Below, piece after piece: positions 50,405 to 59,237 of a DNA stretch of 64,000 nucleotides. Each line of letters opens with the position of its first letter. Position 1 is the stretch's first letter. The translations under genes and the position numbers were made by a program. This DNA comes from Lentzea sp. NBRC 105346 (GTDB taxonomy: Bacteria; Actinomycetota; Actinomycetes; Mycobacteriales; Pseudonocardiaceae), in the NCBI RefSeq assembly GCF_030269605.1, contig NZ_BSTQ01000006.1, forward strand, positions 249,085 to 313,084, written 5' to 3'. The notes under the pieces are model-generated. The model was not told where the DNA came from and made no database searches. It saw nothing but the letters and a program-made list of their open reading frames with translations.

Positions 50405-51310
50405 TTAGCCCGCGAGATCCGCCGAGATCTCGAGCAGCCAGAGCGCGACCTCGGCGGTGTCGTCGAACTTCTGCACGTCCTCGGCGTCGGGGGACCAGCA
50501 GCCATCGGCGGCCTGAGCTGCGACGAGGTTGTCGGCGATGGCAGTGGCGAGCCGGGCGTAGCGCTGTTCACCGGTGGTGCGCGCGAGCACGGCGGCACCC
50601 CACGCGACCTTGTGCGCGAGCCGCGAGGTGACCAGGCGGTCGCCGCAGCGGAAGGCGTAGTCGGCGAACGCGACGGCCGCCTGCAGCGCCTGCATGTCGC
50701 CGGTGACCTGGTAGAGCTTCGCCAGGAACGCCATCGGGTAGCCGAGCATGAAGTACGCCTGGTCCGGTTCGTCCGGATGCACCACGTGCAGGAAGCTCGT
50801 GTCCTCCACCAGCCCGCGGACGCGGAACTCGGGCCCGTTCTGGCGTGTCAGCAGCTCGCTCAGCCAACGCCCCGCGTCGCGGGCGGTGGTCACGTCACCG
50901 AGCTGCAGCGCGACGCAGCCCAGGTGTGCGGTCGACAGGGCGTCCGGGATGCCCAGGCGGTTCGCGCAGCAGCCGCCCGCGGGCGCCTCGTAGGTCAGCA
51001 GGTGCCGGTAGGCACGCCGGGCCAGGACGAACGCGCCACGCCGGTGTGCGGCCAGCGCGATCCAGCCGTTCGGGTAGCACCAGAACTCCTGGAACGCCTC
51101 GTGCGAGCTCTTCACGCCCGGCGCGGTGACGAAGTCGCCGTCCTCGGTGCCGAAGCGCGCCTCGATGAAGTCCAGCCGTCGCTGCGCCTCCCGCGGGTAG
51201 CCCGCGAGGCAGAACAAGGCGGGCACCTTGTAGTGCGCCACGACGTCCTCGGGTGGCGTGTGTTCCAGCAGCCACTCGACGGCACGCCGCGCGGACTTCT
51301 CGTAGAGCAT
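50405..51310 (-). CDS. Alpha/alpha-toroid protein of unknown function
   Basis: 301 residues from ATG 51310 (an upstream GTG at 51313 adds one residue). Repeated paired helices with 'LLEHTPPEDVVAHYKVPALF', 'WCYPNGWIALAAHRR', 'DTSFLHVVHPDEPDQAYFML' and a closing 'FDDTAEVALWLLEISADL' give an (alpha/alpha)-toroid pattern like terpene cyclases, glycoside hydrolases and uronyl hydrolases. No catalytic motif of these families was found, so no function is given. It lies divergent from a P450 gene with 68 bp between starts, and upstream of the lipoprotein hydrolase. Confidence 0.6.
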   Translation of the reverse strand: MLYEKSARRAVEWLLEHTPPEDVVAHYKVPALFCLAGYPREAQRRLDFIEARFGTEDGDFVTAPGVKSSHEAFQEFWCYPNGWIALAAHRRGAFVLARRAYRHLLTYEAPAGGCCANRLGIPDALSTAHLGCVALQLGDVTTARDAGRWLSELLTRQNGPEFRVRGLVEDTSFLHVVHPDEPDQAYFMLGYPMAFLAKLYQVTGDMQALQAAVAFADYAFRCGDRLVTSRLAHKVAWGAAVLARTTGEQRYARLATAIADNLVAAQAADGCWSPDAEDVQKFDDTAEVALWLLEISADLAG

Positions 51311-51378
51311 CACGGCACGAAGGATCCCTTACCGCATCCAAGGCATCAATCCGCAGGTCGTCGGTAGGGTCGAGGCTC

Positions 51379-52482
51379 GTGGACTATCCGATGCCGCGCT
51401 CCCACGGTTTCGACCCGCCCGCCGGCCTGCGCTCTCACGAAGGCCTGGTCCGGCTGCGGCACGGCCAGGACGCCCACCTGGTCACCAGGTACGCCGACGT
51501 GCGCGCGGTGCTGCGCGACCACGCGCGGTTCAGCTCGGACCCGAGCCGGCCCGGCTACCCGCAGTTGCGTCCGGTTGTGGACAAGAAGGCCGCACCGGGC
51601 AGCTTCCTCGTGACGGACCCGCCGCTGCACACCCGCTATCGCCGGCTGCTGACCGGCGAGTTCACCGTGCGCCGGATGGAGGCGTTGCGGCCCGAGATCG
51701 AACGCATCACGCACGCGCGGCTCGACGCGATGCTCGCCGGTCCGCAACCGGCCGACCTGGTCGCCGGGTTCGCGATGCCGGTGCCGTCGGACGTGATCTG
51801 CCTGCTGCTCGGCGTTCCACCGGAGGACCAGGAGTTCTTTTCCTCACGCAGCCGCGCGCACCACGACCGCACGCGGTCCGCCGCCGAGGTCCAGGCGGCG
51901 CTGGACGAACTGCACGACTACATCCGCGCGCTCCTGCCCGGCCAAGGTCTGCTGAAACGCCTTTCCGAGGCGTTGACCGAGGACGAGGTTGTCGGGATGG
52001 TCGTGCTGCTGCTCGTCGGTGGCCACGAGACCACGGCCAACTCGATCGCGATGTCCGTGCTGGCGCTCGCGGACCAGTGGGCGACGCTGCGGCCGTCCGA
52101 TGTGGACGGTGCGGTGGAGGAGTTGCTGCGCTACCTCAGCCCCGTGCACCAGGGCGTGGTGCGCGCGGTGACCAGCGACGGCGACGGGATGCGCGCCGGC
52201 GACGGTGTGATCGCGTCGTTGTTCGCGGCCAACCGGGATCCCTCGGTGTACCCGGATCCCGACGTGCTCGACATCCGCCGCAAGGCGCGCGGTCACCTCG
52301 CGTTCGGCGACGGTGTGCACCAGTGCCTCGGCCAGACGCTCGCGCGCGTCGAGATGCGGGTGGCGTTGCGGGCGTTGCTGGAACGCGCTCCCGGGCTGCG
52401 GGTCGCGGTGCCGTTCGAGGAGGTCCGGTTCAGGTTCGACGCGCCCATCTGCGGGCTCTACGAGCTGCCCGTCACGTGGTGA
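51379..52482 (+). CDS. Cytochrome P450
   Basis: 367 residues from GTG 51379, somewhat short for a bacterial P450. A -10-like TAGGGT lies eight bases upstream and no ribosome binding site is visible, so the mRNA may be leaderless. Diagnostic motifs: I-helix 'LLLVGGHETTANS' with the oxygen-activating Thr, ExxR in 'VEELLRYLS', and haem-binding 'LAFGDGVHQCLGQTLAR' with the Cys ligand. Such soluble class I enzymes hydroxylate or couple small molecules using ferredoxin partners. Partners and substrate are not in the window. The short N-terminus may mean a missing first helix or a start further upstream. Confidence 0.95.
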   Translation: MDYPMPRSHGFDPPAGLRSHEGLVRLRHGQDAHLVTRYADVRAVLRDHARFSSDPSRPGYPQLRPVVDKKAAPGSFLVTDPPLHTRYRRLLTGEFTVRRMEALRPEIERITHARLDAMLAGPQPADLVAGFAMPVPSDVICLLLGVPPEDQEFFSSRSRAHHDRTRSAAEVQAALDELHDYIRALLPGQGLLKRLSEALTEDEVVGMVVLLLVGGHETTANSIAMSVLALADQWATLRPSDVDGAVEELLRYLSPVHQGVVRAVTSDGDGMRAGDGVIASLFAANRDPSVYPDPDVLDIRRKARGHLAFGDGVHQCLGQTLARVEMRVALRALLERAPGLRVAVPFEEVRFRFDAPICGLYELPVTW

Positions 52483-52846
52483 TCTCGGCCCACACCGTCT
52501 TGCCGTCGGGGCGGTCGATGACGCCCCAGCGGGTCGAGAGGCCCTGAACGAGCACGAGACCGCGTCCTCGGGTGCCGTACACGCCCAGCTTCGGCCGTTC
52601 CACGCTGCTGTCGTGCACCTCGATCCGGACCGTGCGCCCGGTGCGATGCAGCTCGACGCCACGCGGTCCTGCCGCGTGCTCGTAGGCGTTGCTGACGAGC
52701 TCGGTGGAGATCGTCATGACGTCGAGCTTGAGATCGTCGGAGAGGTCGTGAAGCCAGGTGGCGACCCAGCGGCGGACTCTGATCAACGAAGGGGCCGAGT
52801 CCGGAAGTTCATGCGTCAGTGGCACACCGGTCGTCGTGTCCTCCAC
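52472..52846 (-). CDS. RsbW-like ATP-binding regulatory protein
   Basis: 124 residues from GTG 52846, chosen for AGGGG upstream. Single HATPase_c_2 domain: N box 'TELVSNAYEHAAGPRGVEL', then 'VEVHDSS'-like G1 region 'IEVHDSSVERPKLG' and G2 'GRGLVLVQGLSTRWGV'. Such proteins are anti-sigma factors or light regulatory kinases in streptomycetes and relatives. Its target is unknown; the ECF sigma gene lies 1.1 kb away on the same strand, but ECF factors are not usual RsbW targets. The 3' end overlaps the 3' end of the P450 gene. Confidence 0.85.
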   Translation of the reverse strand: MEDTTTGVPLTHELPDSAPSLIRVRRWVATWLHDLSDDLKLDVMTISTELVSNAYEHAAGPRGVELHRTGRTVRIEVHDSSVERPKLGVYGTRGRGLVLVQGLSTRWGVIDRPDGKTVWAEITT

Positions 52847-52918
52847 ATGAACCAACCCCTCTTGTCCTGTCTTCTCAAGACGACAGGCGAATACCCGAGG
52901 TTCGACGCGCGCCAAACG

Positions 52919-54007
52919 TCATGTGGCGCACGCCAACCTGGCGGCGATCCGGTCCGCGAGCTCCTCCGCCTCCTCGCCGAGCGCCCGCAGGTGGTCGTTC
53001 GCCCGTTGCGACCGGAGCCGCGCCGACACGTCCAGCGCGCGTTCCGCCAGCTCAGCGGCCGCGCGGGAGTCGCCGTCGGCCAGCCGGTTCCGGGCGAGTG
53101 CCGTGAGAACAATCGTCTGTCCACGCACCCGTTTCTGTTGCCGCAGAGCCGTGAGATCGATCTCCGGCGGACACCCGCGTGCCTGTTTCTCCAGCGCGGT
53201 GAGCTTGGCGATCGCGGCCGCGGAACCCGAGTTCCGCGCGTGCAGCTGCCCGAGCTGGAAGAGCTGCAACGCCGTGTCGCGCTCGTCGTGGTGCAGGTAC
53301 ATCCGGCCCGCGTGGGACATGATGTCCGCCATCAACGCGGTGTTCTCGCCCGCCAGCGACATGGCGGTCGCGAAGTACGTGTGCGCGGCGGCCGGCTGAC
53401 CGGCGTCGAACGCCGTCCAACCGGCCAGGTCGTACGCGTCGGCGATCGCGGCGTTCAGCCGGTCGTTCCGGGTTCCGCGGAAGGGGTCGAGCGCGCGCAC
53501 GTGGTCGAGGACTGCGGCGTGGCACGCGATGCCGCCGTACTGGCGGTCGAGCGTGCGCAACGCCCGCGTGGCGGCTTCGATCCGGCTCACCTCGGCGGGG
53601 CTGACGTGGGCGCGGTTTCGCAGGGGCTTCGTGATCCCGACCGTCACGGCCGCGGCGTGCTGGAGAAACCGCTCGCGGGGGAACGTCGTGAAGCCCTCCT
53701 GTTCGGCGACGGCGAACCACTCGTCGGCCTCGGCCTCACCGAGCTCGGACAGCAGGGTCGCGAGCCGGACCGCCGCGTCACCGATGTTCTGGTCGGCCGC
53801 GACCCGGAAGTACGTGGCGGCGTCGATCGGCCTGCCGAGCCGTTCGGCCTGCTCCGCGGCCCGGTAGGCGCGTTCGAGCGCACCCATCAGTTCGACGTCG
53901 TCGTCGAGCTTGCGCAGGGTCTCCGCGTTCGTCCGGAGGGGGACGAACGTCGTGTCGGGCTCGCGGATGGCGACGGCGGCGTCGTGCAGGAGGTCGTCGA
54001 GGTTCAT
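52919..54007 (-). CDS. TPR-like regulatory protein coupled to an ECF sigma factor
   Basis: 362 residues from ATG 54007, almost entirely paired helices with TPR-like spacing ('DAYDLAGWTAFDAGQPAAAHTYFATAM', then 'AGRMYLHHDERDTALQLFQLG'). No enzymatic motif. The start overlaps the stop of the sigma-factor gene (ATGA), so both proteins are made together. It may sense a ligand or control the sigma factor, as some TPR proteins do, but no such case is established here. Codon use is ordinary. Confidence 0.7.
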   Translation of the reverse strand: MNLDDLLHDAAVAIREPDTTFVPLRTNAETLRKLDDDVELMGALERAYRAAEQAERLGRPIDAATYFRVAADQNIGDAAVRLATLLSELGEAEADEWFAVAEQEGFTTFPRERFLQHAAAVTVGITKPLRNRAHVSPAEVSRIEAATRALRTLDRQYGGIACHAAVLDHVRALDPFRGTRNDRLNAAIADAYDLAGWTAFDAGQPAAAHTYFATAMSLAGENTALMADIMSHAGRMYLHHDERDTALQLFQLGQLHARNSGSAAAIAKLTALEKQARGCPPEIDLTALRQQKRVRGQTIVLTALARNRLADGDSRAAAELAERALDVSARLRSQRANDHLRALGEEAEELADRIAARLACAT

Positions 54008-54483
54008 CGCAACCTCGCCTTCAGGTCGGCGCGGCCCAGGCTGAGATGGGTGCGGACGGTGTTCTCGGTGACGCACAGGACCTCCGCGACCTCGGCGATC
54101 GAGTAGCCCAGCAGGTGGTGCAGGACGATCACCTCGGCCCGCCTGGGTGAGAGGCCTCGGATCGCGGCGAGCAGCTCGTCGAGGTCGTCGCGCTGCGCGA
54201 TCGGGTCGTGCGGCACGTCGTGCACGGCTTTGAGCGTGGTCTCGCGGTGGCCGGCCTGCCAGCGGCGCATCCGGCGCAGCGCCACCTTGATCACCCAGGC
54301 CTCGGGTTTGTCGTACCCGCCGACCTCGGCCCAGCGGTGGCCCGCGATGAGCAGCGACTCCTGCACGACGTCCTCGACGATCCGGGTGTCGTCGGTCAGC
54401 GCGGTCAACGTCCTGGTCAGCAGCGGTCGGGTGCGGCGGAAGAAGTCGGCGAAGCCGTCGTCGTCCTCGAGTGCCTCGGGCAC
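54004..54483 (-). CDS. ECF-type RNA polymerase sigma factor
   Basis: 159 residues from GTG 54483 (GGAGAGAGG upstream); an in-frame GTG at 54519 adds 12 residues. Region 2 ('FRRTRPLLTRTLTALTDDTRIVEDVVQESLLIA ... KPEAWVIKVALRRM') and region 4 ('LSPRRAEVIVLHHLLGYSIAEVAEVLCVTENTVRTHLSLGR') are complete. No anti-sigma factor gene is adjacent; the next gene encodes the TPR protein translated in concert, which may take that role. Target promoters were not identified. Confidence 0.92.
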   Translation of the reverse strand: MPEALEDDDGFADFFRRTRPLLTRTLTALTDDTRIVEDVVQESLLIAGHRWAEVGGYDKPEAWVIKVALRRMRRWQAGHRETTLKAVHDVPHDPIAQRDDLDELLAAIRGLSPRRAEVIVLHHLLGYSIAEVAEVLCVTENTVRTHLSLGRADLKARLR

Positions 54484-54606
54484 GGCGTCGCCTCTCTCCG
54501 GGATGGGGGTTGTGCACAACCGTTAATCGGCCGCACACGGCGTTCACCCGTAACAGGCACCAAACCACCGCCGTGCCTAACCCACCCCTCACCTTCACCC
54601 AATCGG

Positions 54607-54667
54607 ATGTGCCATGAGGGGAGCTTTGCAAGCGCTGACCGCTATGAAGGGTCCCCTCATGCCACAT
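54607..54667. repeat. Inverted repeat, ATGTG(C/G)CATGAGGGGA arms
   Basis: 16-base arms (54607-54622 and 54652-54667) pair with one mismatch around 29 bases that contain a smaller near-palindrome. It lies between the sigma-factor promoter region and the 3' end of the DinB gene, and may be a dispersed repeat or a large terminator. Confidence 0.7.
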
Positions 54668-54675
54668 GCGGGCAC

Positions 54676-55188
54676 TCAGCCCATCGTCTTCTGGCCGTCG
54701 AGGGTCTCGCGGATGATGTCGGCGTGCCCCGCGTGCTGGGCCGTCTCCGCCACGATGTGCACGAAAACGCGGCGCGCGGACCGCTTGGAGCCCTTGGGGA
54801 ACCACGGCGCGGGCGGCAGCTCGTGGCTCAGGTCGAGGTCGACCGTGCGCACCAGTTCGTCGGTGGCCGCGGCGATCTGCTCGTACTCGGCGATCACACC
54901 CGCGAGCGTCTCGCCCTCCAGCAGGCGGAACTGCCGCTCGTGCTCGGCGTACATCTCCTCGTTGAACTCCATCGCCTTCGGGCCCTCGACGATGAACTCG
55001 TACCAGCTCTTCTCGGTCGCGGCGACGTGCTTGATCAGGCCGCCGATGCACAACGCGCTCGCCGTCGGGGTCGCCTTGGCCTGCTCGTCGGTCAGGTCCT
55101 TGGCGGTGAACAGCAGGAACCTGCGGTGCGCCTGCAGGGTCTCGAGCAGGTCCGCACGCTCGCCCGTGAGCTGTTCGGTGCTGGTCAT
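54676..55188 (-). CDS. DinB-family protein
   Basis: 170 residues from ATG 55188 with AAGGAG upstream. A four-helix bundle of the DinB/YfiT type with metal-binding His in 'GGLIKHVAATEKSWYEF' and 'VFVHIVAETAQHAGHADI' (the 'H...H...H' triad of DUF664-like members). These may be thiol-dependent hydrolases or transferases (bacillithiol or mycothiol-linked). It is divergent from a WYL regulator with a 93-bp gap that holds an inverted repeat, so the regulator probably controls it. Cytoplasmic. Confidence 0.85.
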   Translation of the reverse strand: MTSTEQLTGERADLLETLQAHRRFLLFTAKDLTDEQAKATPTASALCIGGLIKHVAATEKSWYEFIVEGPKAMEFNEEMYAEHERQFRLLEGETLAGVIAEYEQIAAATDELVRTVDLDLSHELPPAPWFPKGSKRSARRVFVHIVAETAQHAGHADIIRETLDGQKTMG

Positions 55189-55247
55189 CGCGGGTTCTCC
55201 TTCTCGCTTCGGTTCGACAGGAACTACAGTAAGACGCCCTCCGGTCA

Positions 55248-55271
55248 GTTTCTGTCCTAAATTTGAGAAAC
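55248..55271. promoter_or_regulatory. Inverted repeat GTTTCT-N12-AGAAAC, candidate WYL-regulator site
   Basis: Six-base arms (55248-55253 and 55266-55271) lie in the intergenic region of the divergent DinB and WYL genes, 11 bp before the WYL start, where an autoregulatory site is expected. Confidence 0.5.
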
Positions 55272-55281
55272 CCTGAAGAAC

Positions 55282-56241
55282 ATGGCGAACACGAGCTCCA
55301 GGACGCTGCGCCTGCTGTCGTTGCTGCAGACGCACCGCTACTGGCCGGGTGAGGAACTGGCCACCCGGCTGGGCGTCTCCGTGCGCACGCTGCGCCGGGA
55401 CGTCGACCGCCTGCGCGAGCTGGGCTATCCCGTCGAGGCCAACCGCGGCGTCGACGGCGGCTACCAGCTCGCAGCGGGTGCGGCGCTGCCGCCGTTGGTC
55501 GTGGACGACGACGAGGCGGTCGCGATCGCGGTCGGAATGCAGGCCGCGACCCAGGGCGCGATCCCTGGGATCGAGGAGTCCGCGATCCGCGCGCTGACCA
55601 AGGTCGTGCAGGTCATGCCGCCGCGGCTGCGCCGACAGGTGGACGCGCTGCGGGCGGTCACGGTGCCGTCGGGGTTCGGCCAGTACGCCGGGCCGCCGCC
55701 GCTGGAACCCGAGGTGCTGATCGTGGTCGCGCAGGCGTGCCGCGATTCCGAACGCATCGAGTTCGGCTACACCGGGCACGGCGCGGCCGCGACTGAGCGG
55801 CACGTCGAACCCCATCGGCTGGTGCCCCTCGGCCGCCGCTGGTACCTGGTCGCCTATGACCTGACCAGGCACGACTGGCGCACCTTCCGGATGGACCGGC
55901 TGACGTCACCGCGCCGCACCGGCGCCCGGTTCGCGCCGCGCAAGCTGCCCGGCGAGGACGCGGCGGCGTTCGTCCGCGCCGGCCTCAAGGAGCGTCAGGC
56001 GGGTTACGCGGTCGAGGTGGTCGTGCACGCGACGGCCGAGGTCGTGCGGGCGCGGCTCGAGCGGTGGGCGACGATCGAGGAGATCGACGCGGGGTCGTGT
56101 CTGGTGCGGATGAACACCGACTCGCTGGACTGGCCCGCGATGGCTCTGGGCTCGATCGGAGCCGAGTTCGAGGTGCGTTCCCCGCCCGAGTTGATCACGA
56201 TGCTGGCCGAGTGGAGCGCCCGCTTCGGCCGTGCCGTCTAG
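55282..56241 (+). CDS. WYL-domain transcriptional regulator
   Basis: 319 residues from ATG 55282. N-terminal HTH_11 ('LSLLQTHRYWPGEELATRLG' and 'SVRTLRRDVDRLRELGYPVEA'), then the WYL domain with 'VEPHRLVPLGRRWYLVAYD' and 'WRTFRMDRL', and the WYL C-terminal extension. WYL domains bind nucleic acid fragments, nucleotides or other small ligands and control nearby genes. The divergent DinB-family gene is the likely target through the repeat at 55248. It ends at a large hairpin that includes the stop region. Confidence 0.92.
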   Translation: MANTSSRTLRLLSLLQTHRYWPGEELATRLGVSVRTLRRDVDRLRELGYPVEANRGVDGGYQLAAGAALPPLVVDDDEAVAIAVGMQAATQGAIPGIEESAIRALTKVVQVMPPRLRRQVDALRAVTVPSGFGQYAGPPPLEPEVLIVVAQACRDSERIEFGYTGHGAAATERHVEPHRLVPLGRRWYLVAYDLTRHDWRTFRMDRLTSPRRTGARFAPRKLPGEDAAAFVRAGLKERQAGYAVEVVVHATAEVVRARLERWATIEEIDAGSCLVRMNTDSLDWPAMALGSIGAEFEVRSPPELITMLAEWSARFGRAV

Positions 56242-56288
56242 CGAACGTGACGTTTGTGGACATCCATGTCCCCGAACGTCACGTTCGC
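56241..56288. terminator. Long hairpin after the WYL gene
   Basis: A 23-base stem (arms 56241-56263 and 56266-56288, only two non-Watson-Crick positions, one of them G-U) with a two-base loop begins at the last base of the stop codon. GAACGTGACGTT and its complement form the main part. It acts as a terminator or as a dispersed repeat. Confidence 0.75.
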
Positions 56289-56361
56289 CAGCCATCTGAA
56301 CCGACCGGGGTGCGTGGGGCGTTTCCCCTAAAGCAAGCCGCCGTTAGAAGGGTCTGGGGAT

Positions 56362-57981
56362 TTGTCCACGCATGAAGGCGAACGTCCGCGCTGGCGCGGG
56401 ATCGCGGCCAAGGTGACCACGGTCCTGGCGTGCCTGCTGGTGCTGTTCGCCCTCGTCGTGCCGTACGACCTCGAACGCTTCTCGCTGGAGGAACTGGCGA
56501 AGCTGCCGATCGAGGGCATCCTCGGCGTCGGCCTGCTGCTCCTGCTGCCCGGCCGGGCCCGCAAGATCGGCGCGATCCTCGGAGGCGCGGTCCTGGGCGG
56601 CCTGCTCCTGCTGAAGATCATGGACGCGGGCTTCGACCTCGTGCTCTACCGGCCGTTCGACCTGGTGCTGGACTGGCCGCTGTTCAAGCCGGCGGTCGAC
56701 TTCCTGGACGTGACCGTCGGAAAGGGAGCCGCCGTCGGTGCGGTGATCGCGGCGATAGTCCTGGCGTTGGGCGTGATCGCGCTGGTCACGGTGTCCGTCG
56801 TGCGGATCACCAAGGTCGCCTCCCGGCGGCACGTGCTGGCCACGCGCACGGTCCGGGTGCTGGGCATCGTGTGGCTGGTCTGCGCGATCCTCGGCGTTCC
56901 CGTCGCGTCGCAGAGCGCCGCCGCCCTCGCGTACAGCCACGCGACGCAGGTCCGTGACGGCATCAAGGACCAGGAGGAGTTCGCGAAGGAGGCCGCGATC
57001 GACGCCTACCGCGACACTCCGGGCAACGAGCTGCTGCAGTCGTTGCGCGGCAAGGACGTCGTGGTCACGTTCGTGGAGAGCTACGGCCGCAACGCCATCG
57101 ACGACCCCGGTGTCTCCGCCACCCTGACCCAGGGCACCGCGCGCCTGAAGGCGAAGGGATACGAGTCCAGGAGCGGTCTGCTGACCTCACCGACCGCGGG
57201 CGGTGGCAGCTGGATGGCGCAGGCCACGCTGCTGTCCGGCCTGTGGATCGACAACCAGCAGCGCTACCGCAACCTGACGACCAGCGACCGGCTGACGCTG
57301 AACGGCGCCTTCAAGCGCGCGAACTGGCAGACGGCCGGTGTCTACCCCGGCATCACGCAGGCGTGGCCGGAGGGGAACTTCTTCGGCTACAACGAGATCT
57401 ACACCGCCAACGACCTCGGCTACCGCGGCCCGCGGTTCAGCTACGCGACGATGCCCGACCAGTACACGCTGTCGGCGTTGCAGAAGCAGGTGCGCGACAA
57501 GCAGCAGGGCCCGATCATGGCCGCGGTCCCGATGGTGTCGAGCCACGCGCCGTGGTCGCCGATCCCGCAGCACGTCGACTGGAAGGACGTCGGCGACGGC
57601 ACGATCTTCAACCCGATGGCGGGCAACGGCGCGCCGCCGGAGTCCATCTTCGGCCGCGACCCGCAGCAGGTGCGCGCGGACTACGCCAAGTCCATCCAGT
57701 ACTCCGTCGACAACCTGGTGTCCTATGTGGAGGAATACGGCGACGACGACCTCGTGCTGGTCTTCCTCGGCGACCACCAGCCGGCGTCGATCGTGACCGG
57801 CGAGGGCGCGAGCCACGACGTGCCGATCACGATCGTGGCCCGCGACCCCAAGGTGATGGAGCGCGTGTCGTCCTGGGGCTGGAACGACGGCATCAAGCCG
57901 GGCCCGCAGGCGCCGGTGTGGAAGATGAGCGACTTCCGCGACCGCTTCATCAGCGCGTTCTCGGACAAGCGCCGCGACTAG
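56362..57981 (+). CDS. LTA-synthase-like membrane sulfatase/phosphotransferase
   Basis: 539 residues from TTG 56362; GGGGA precedes it and no better start is in frame. Four transmembrane helices in the first 175 residues, then an extracytoplasmic alkaline-phosphatase-superfamily domain with 'VVVTFVESYGRNAI', the nucleophile region 'LTSPTAGGGSWMAQATLLSGL' and metal-binding 'LVFLGDHQPASIV'. Proteins of this type in actinobacteria are sulfatase-like hydrolases or transferases that modify the envelope (polysaccharide, teichoic acid or phosphoglycerol). The specific substrate is unknown. It converges with the YeeE-type transporter gene, with overlapping stop codons. Confidence 0.88.
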   Translation: MSTHEGERPRWRGIAAKVTTVLACLLVLFALVVPYDLERFSLEELAKLPIEGILGVGLLLLLPGRARKIGAILGGAVLGGLLLLKIMDAGFDLVLYRPFDLVLDWPLFKPAVDFLDVTVGKGAAVGAVIAAIVLALGVIALVTVSVVRITKVASRRHVLATRTVRVLGIVWLVCAILGVPVASQSAAALAYSHATQVRDGIKDQEEFAKEAAIDAYRDTPGNELLQSLRGKDVVVTFVESYGRNAIDDPGVSATLTQGTARLKAKGYESRSGLLTSPTAGGGSWMAQATLLSGLWIDNQQRYRNLTTSDRLTLNGAFKRANWQTAGVYPGITQAWPEGNFFGYNEIYTANDLGYRGPRFSYATMPDQYTLSALQKQVRDKQQGPIMAAVPMVSSHAPWSPIPQHVDWKDVGDGTIFNPMAGNGAPPESIFGRDPQQVRADYAKSIQYSVDNLVSYVEEYGDDDLVLVFLGDHQPASIVTGEGASHDVPITIVARDPKVMERVSSWGWNDGIKPGPQAPVWKMSDFRDRFISAFSDKRRD

Positions 57982-59216
57982 CAGACGCTGTCACTCGGCT
58001 TCGGGTTCTCCAGCCCGAACAACGGCCGCAGCCGCAGCCCGATCCACGTCCCACCCAGCGCGAACACACCCCACAGCCAGCCGTGCAGGCTGCCGACGGA
58101 GATGCCGCCGAGGTAGGCGCCGATGTTGCAGCCGTTGGCCAGCCGCGCCCCAACACCCATCAGAACACCACCCAGCACGGCCGCAAGGGCCGTGCGCCAA
58201 GGAATCTGGCTGTGGATCTTCCACGCGCCGGCGGCGGCCGCGGCGATCGCGGCGCCGATCATGATGCCGATGTTGGTCAGGCTGGTCTTGTCCACCCAGA
58301 TCGACGCCGCCAGAGCCTTCGCGTTGGCCGGGTTCTGCCAGAACTCCCACGCCTCCGGGTGCAGACCGAAGAGCTGCAACAGCTTCGCGCCCCACAGGGC
58401 GAACGCGAAGGTGACGCCCCAGATGCCGCCGGACACCAGGAACACCGCCGCGGCCAGCACACCGAGCACGACCGCGCCCGCCAGCGCGGGCCACGAACCG
58501 CGGAACACACGCGCGATGCCGTGCGCGGTCGGGACGACGTCCGCGGGCGGCGGGTTGCGGCGCGCTTGAACAACCCGAGTCACGAAAACAATCCCCACCA
58601 GAACAGCGATCGTGATCAGCCACGACCCGAACCAGCCGACGTGGTCGGCCAGCAGCACGCCGGGCAGCGACGGCCAACCGTTGAACAGCGGGAACGCCCA
58701 CGTGTAGAGGATCGACCCGGCGATGAACCCGCCCAGCGTCAGCACGATCGTCGACTGGCCGGAGCCGACCGCGAACAGGGTCCCGGACGCGCAAGCGCCG
58801 CCGAGCTGCATGCCGATCGCGAACAGCACCGCGCCGACGAACAACGCGAGCCCGATCGGTCCGCCGGTCGCCTTGGGCACGGAACCGAAAAGCCCTGATC
58901 CGGTCGAGATGATCAGTGCGATCAGAGTTGCCGCGGTACCAAGGAGAACCGTGTGGGCCCGCAGGCCCTGGCCGTTGCCGACCGCGATCAGTTGCCGCCA
59001 CGCGGACGTGAAACCGAAGCGGGAGTGGAACAACGCGAGGCCCAGTCCGAACCCGATGGCGAGCAGCACACCGGACTTCGCGCCGAACGAGGCCCACACG
59101 TAGATCGTCAAAACCGCAGCCAGCAGGGAAGCGACAAGCAGGGGAACGGCGCGCACCGGTCCCTCCGGCTTCGCTGCCGGTGCGGCGCACGAGGTGGGGA
59201 AGCTGAGGAGGGACAT
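57978..59216 (-). CDS. YeeE/YedE (TsuA-type) sulfur-compound transporter
   Basis: 412 residues, about ten transmembrane helices. Characteristic Cys motifs: 'LGGACASGTLFAVGSGQ' (about residue 140) and 'LANGCNIGAYLGGISVGS' (about 365), which in YeeE/TsuA line the thiosulfate channel. It imports thiosulfate or related sulfane-sulfur compounds. Last gene of an operon behind a small exported protein, a membrane protein and a methanethiol-oxidase-like enzyme, which fits a role in sulfur metabolism. ATG start at 59216 with GAGGAG upstream. No TusA-type or YeeD partner gene is seen here, which is unusual for this family. Confidence 0.9.
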   Translation of the reverse strand: MSLLSFPTSCAAPAAKPEGPVRAVPLLVASLLAAVLTIYVWASFGAKSGVLLAIGFGLGLALFHSRFGFTSAWRQLIAVGNGQGLRAHTVLLGTAATLIALIISTGSGLFGSVPKATGGPIGLALFVGAVLFAIGMQLGGACASGTLFAVGSGQSTIVLTLGGFIAGSILYTWAFPLFNGWPSLPGVLLADHVGWFGSWLITIAVLVGIVFVTRVVQARRNPPPADVVPTAHGIARVFRGSWPALAGAVVLGVLAAAVFLVSGGIWGVTFAFALWGAKLLQLFGLHPEAWEFWQNPANAKALAASIWVDKTSLTNIGIMIGAAIAAAAAGAWKIHSQIPWRTALAAVLGGVLMGVGARLANGCNIGAYLGGISVGSLHGWLWGVFALGGTWIGLRLRPLFGLENPKPSDSVC

Positions 59217-59237
59217 CGGTGCGCTCCGCTCTCTCGA

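Noticed and set aside
52472-54483. RsbW-like protein as anti-sigma factor of the ECF sigma gene
   Set aside because: RsbW-type proteins act on SigB/F-type factors rather than ECF factors, and the genes are separated by the TPR gene with no overlap.
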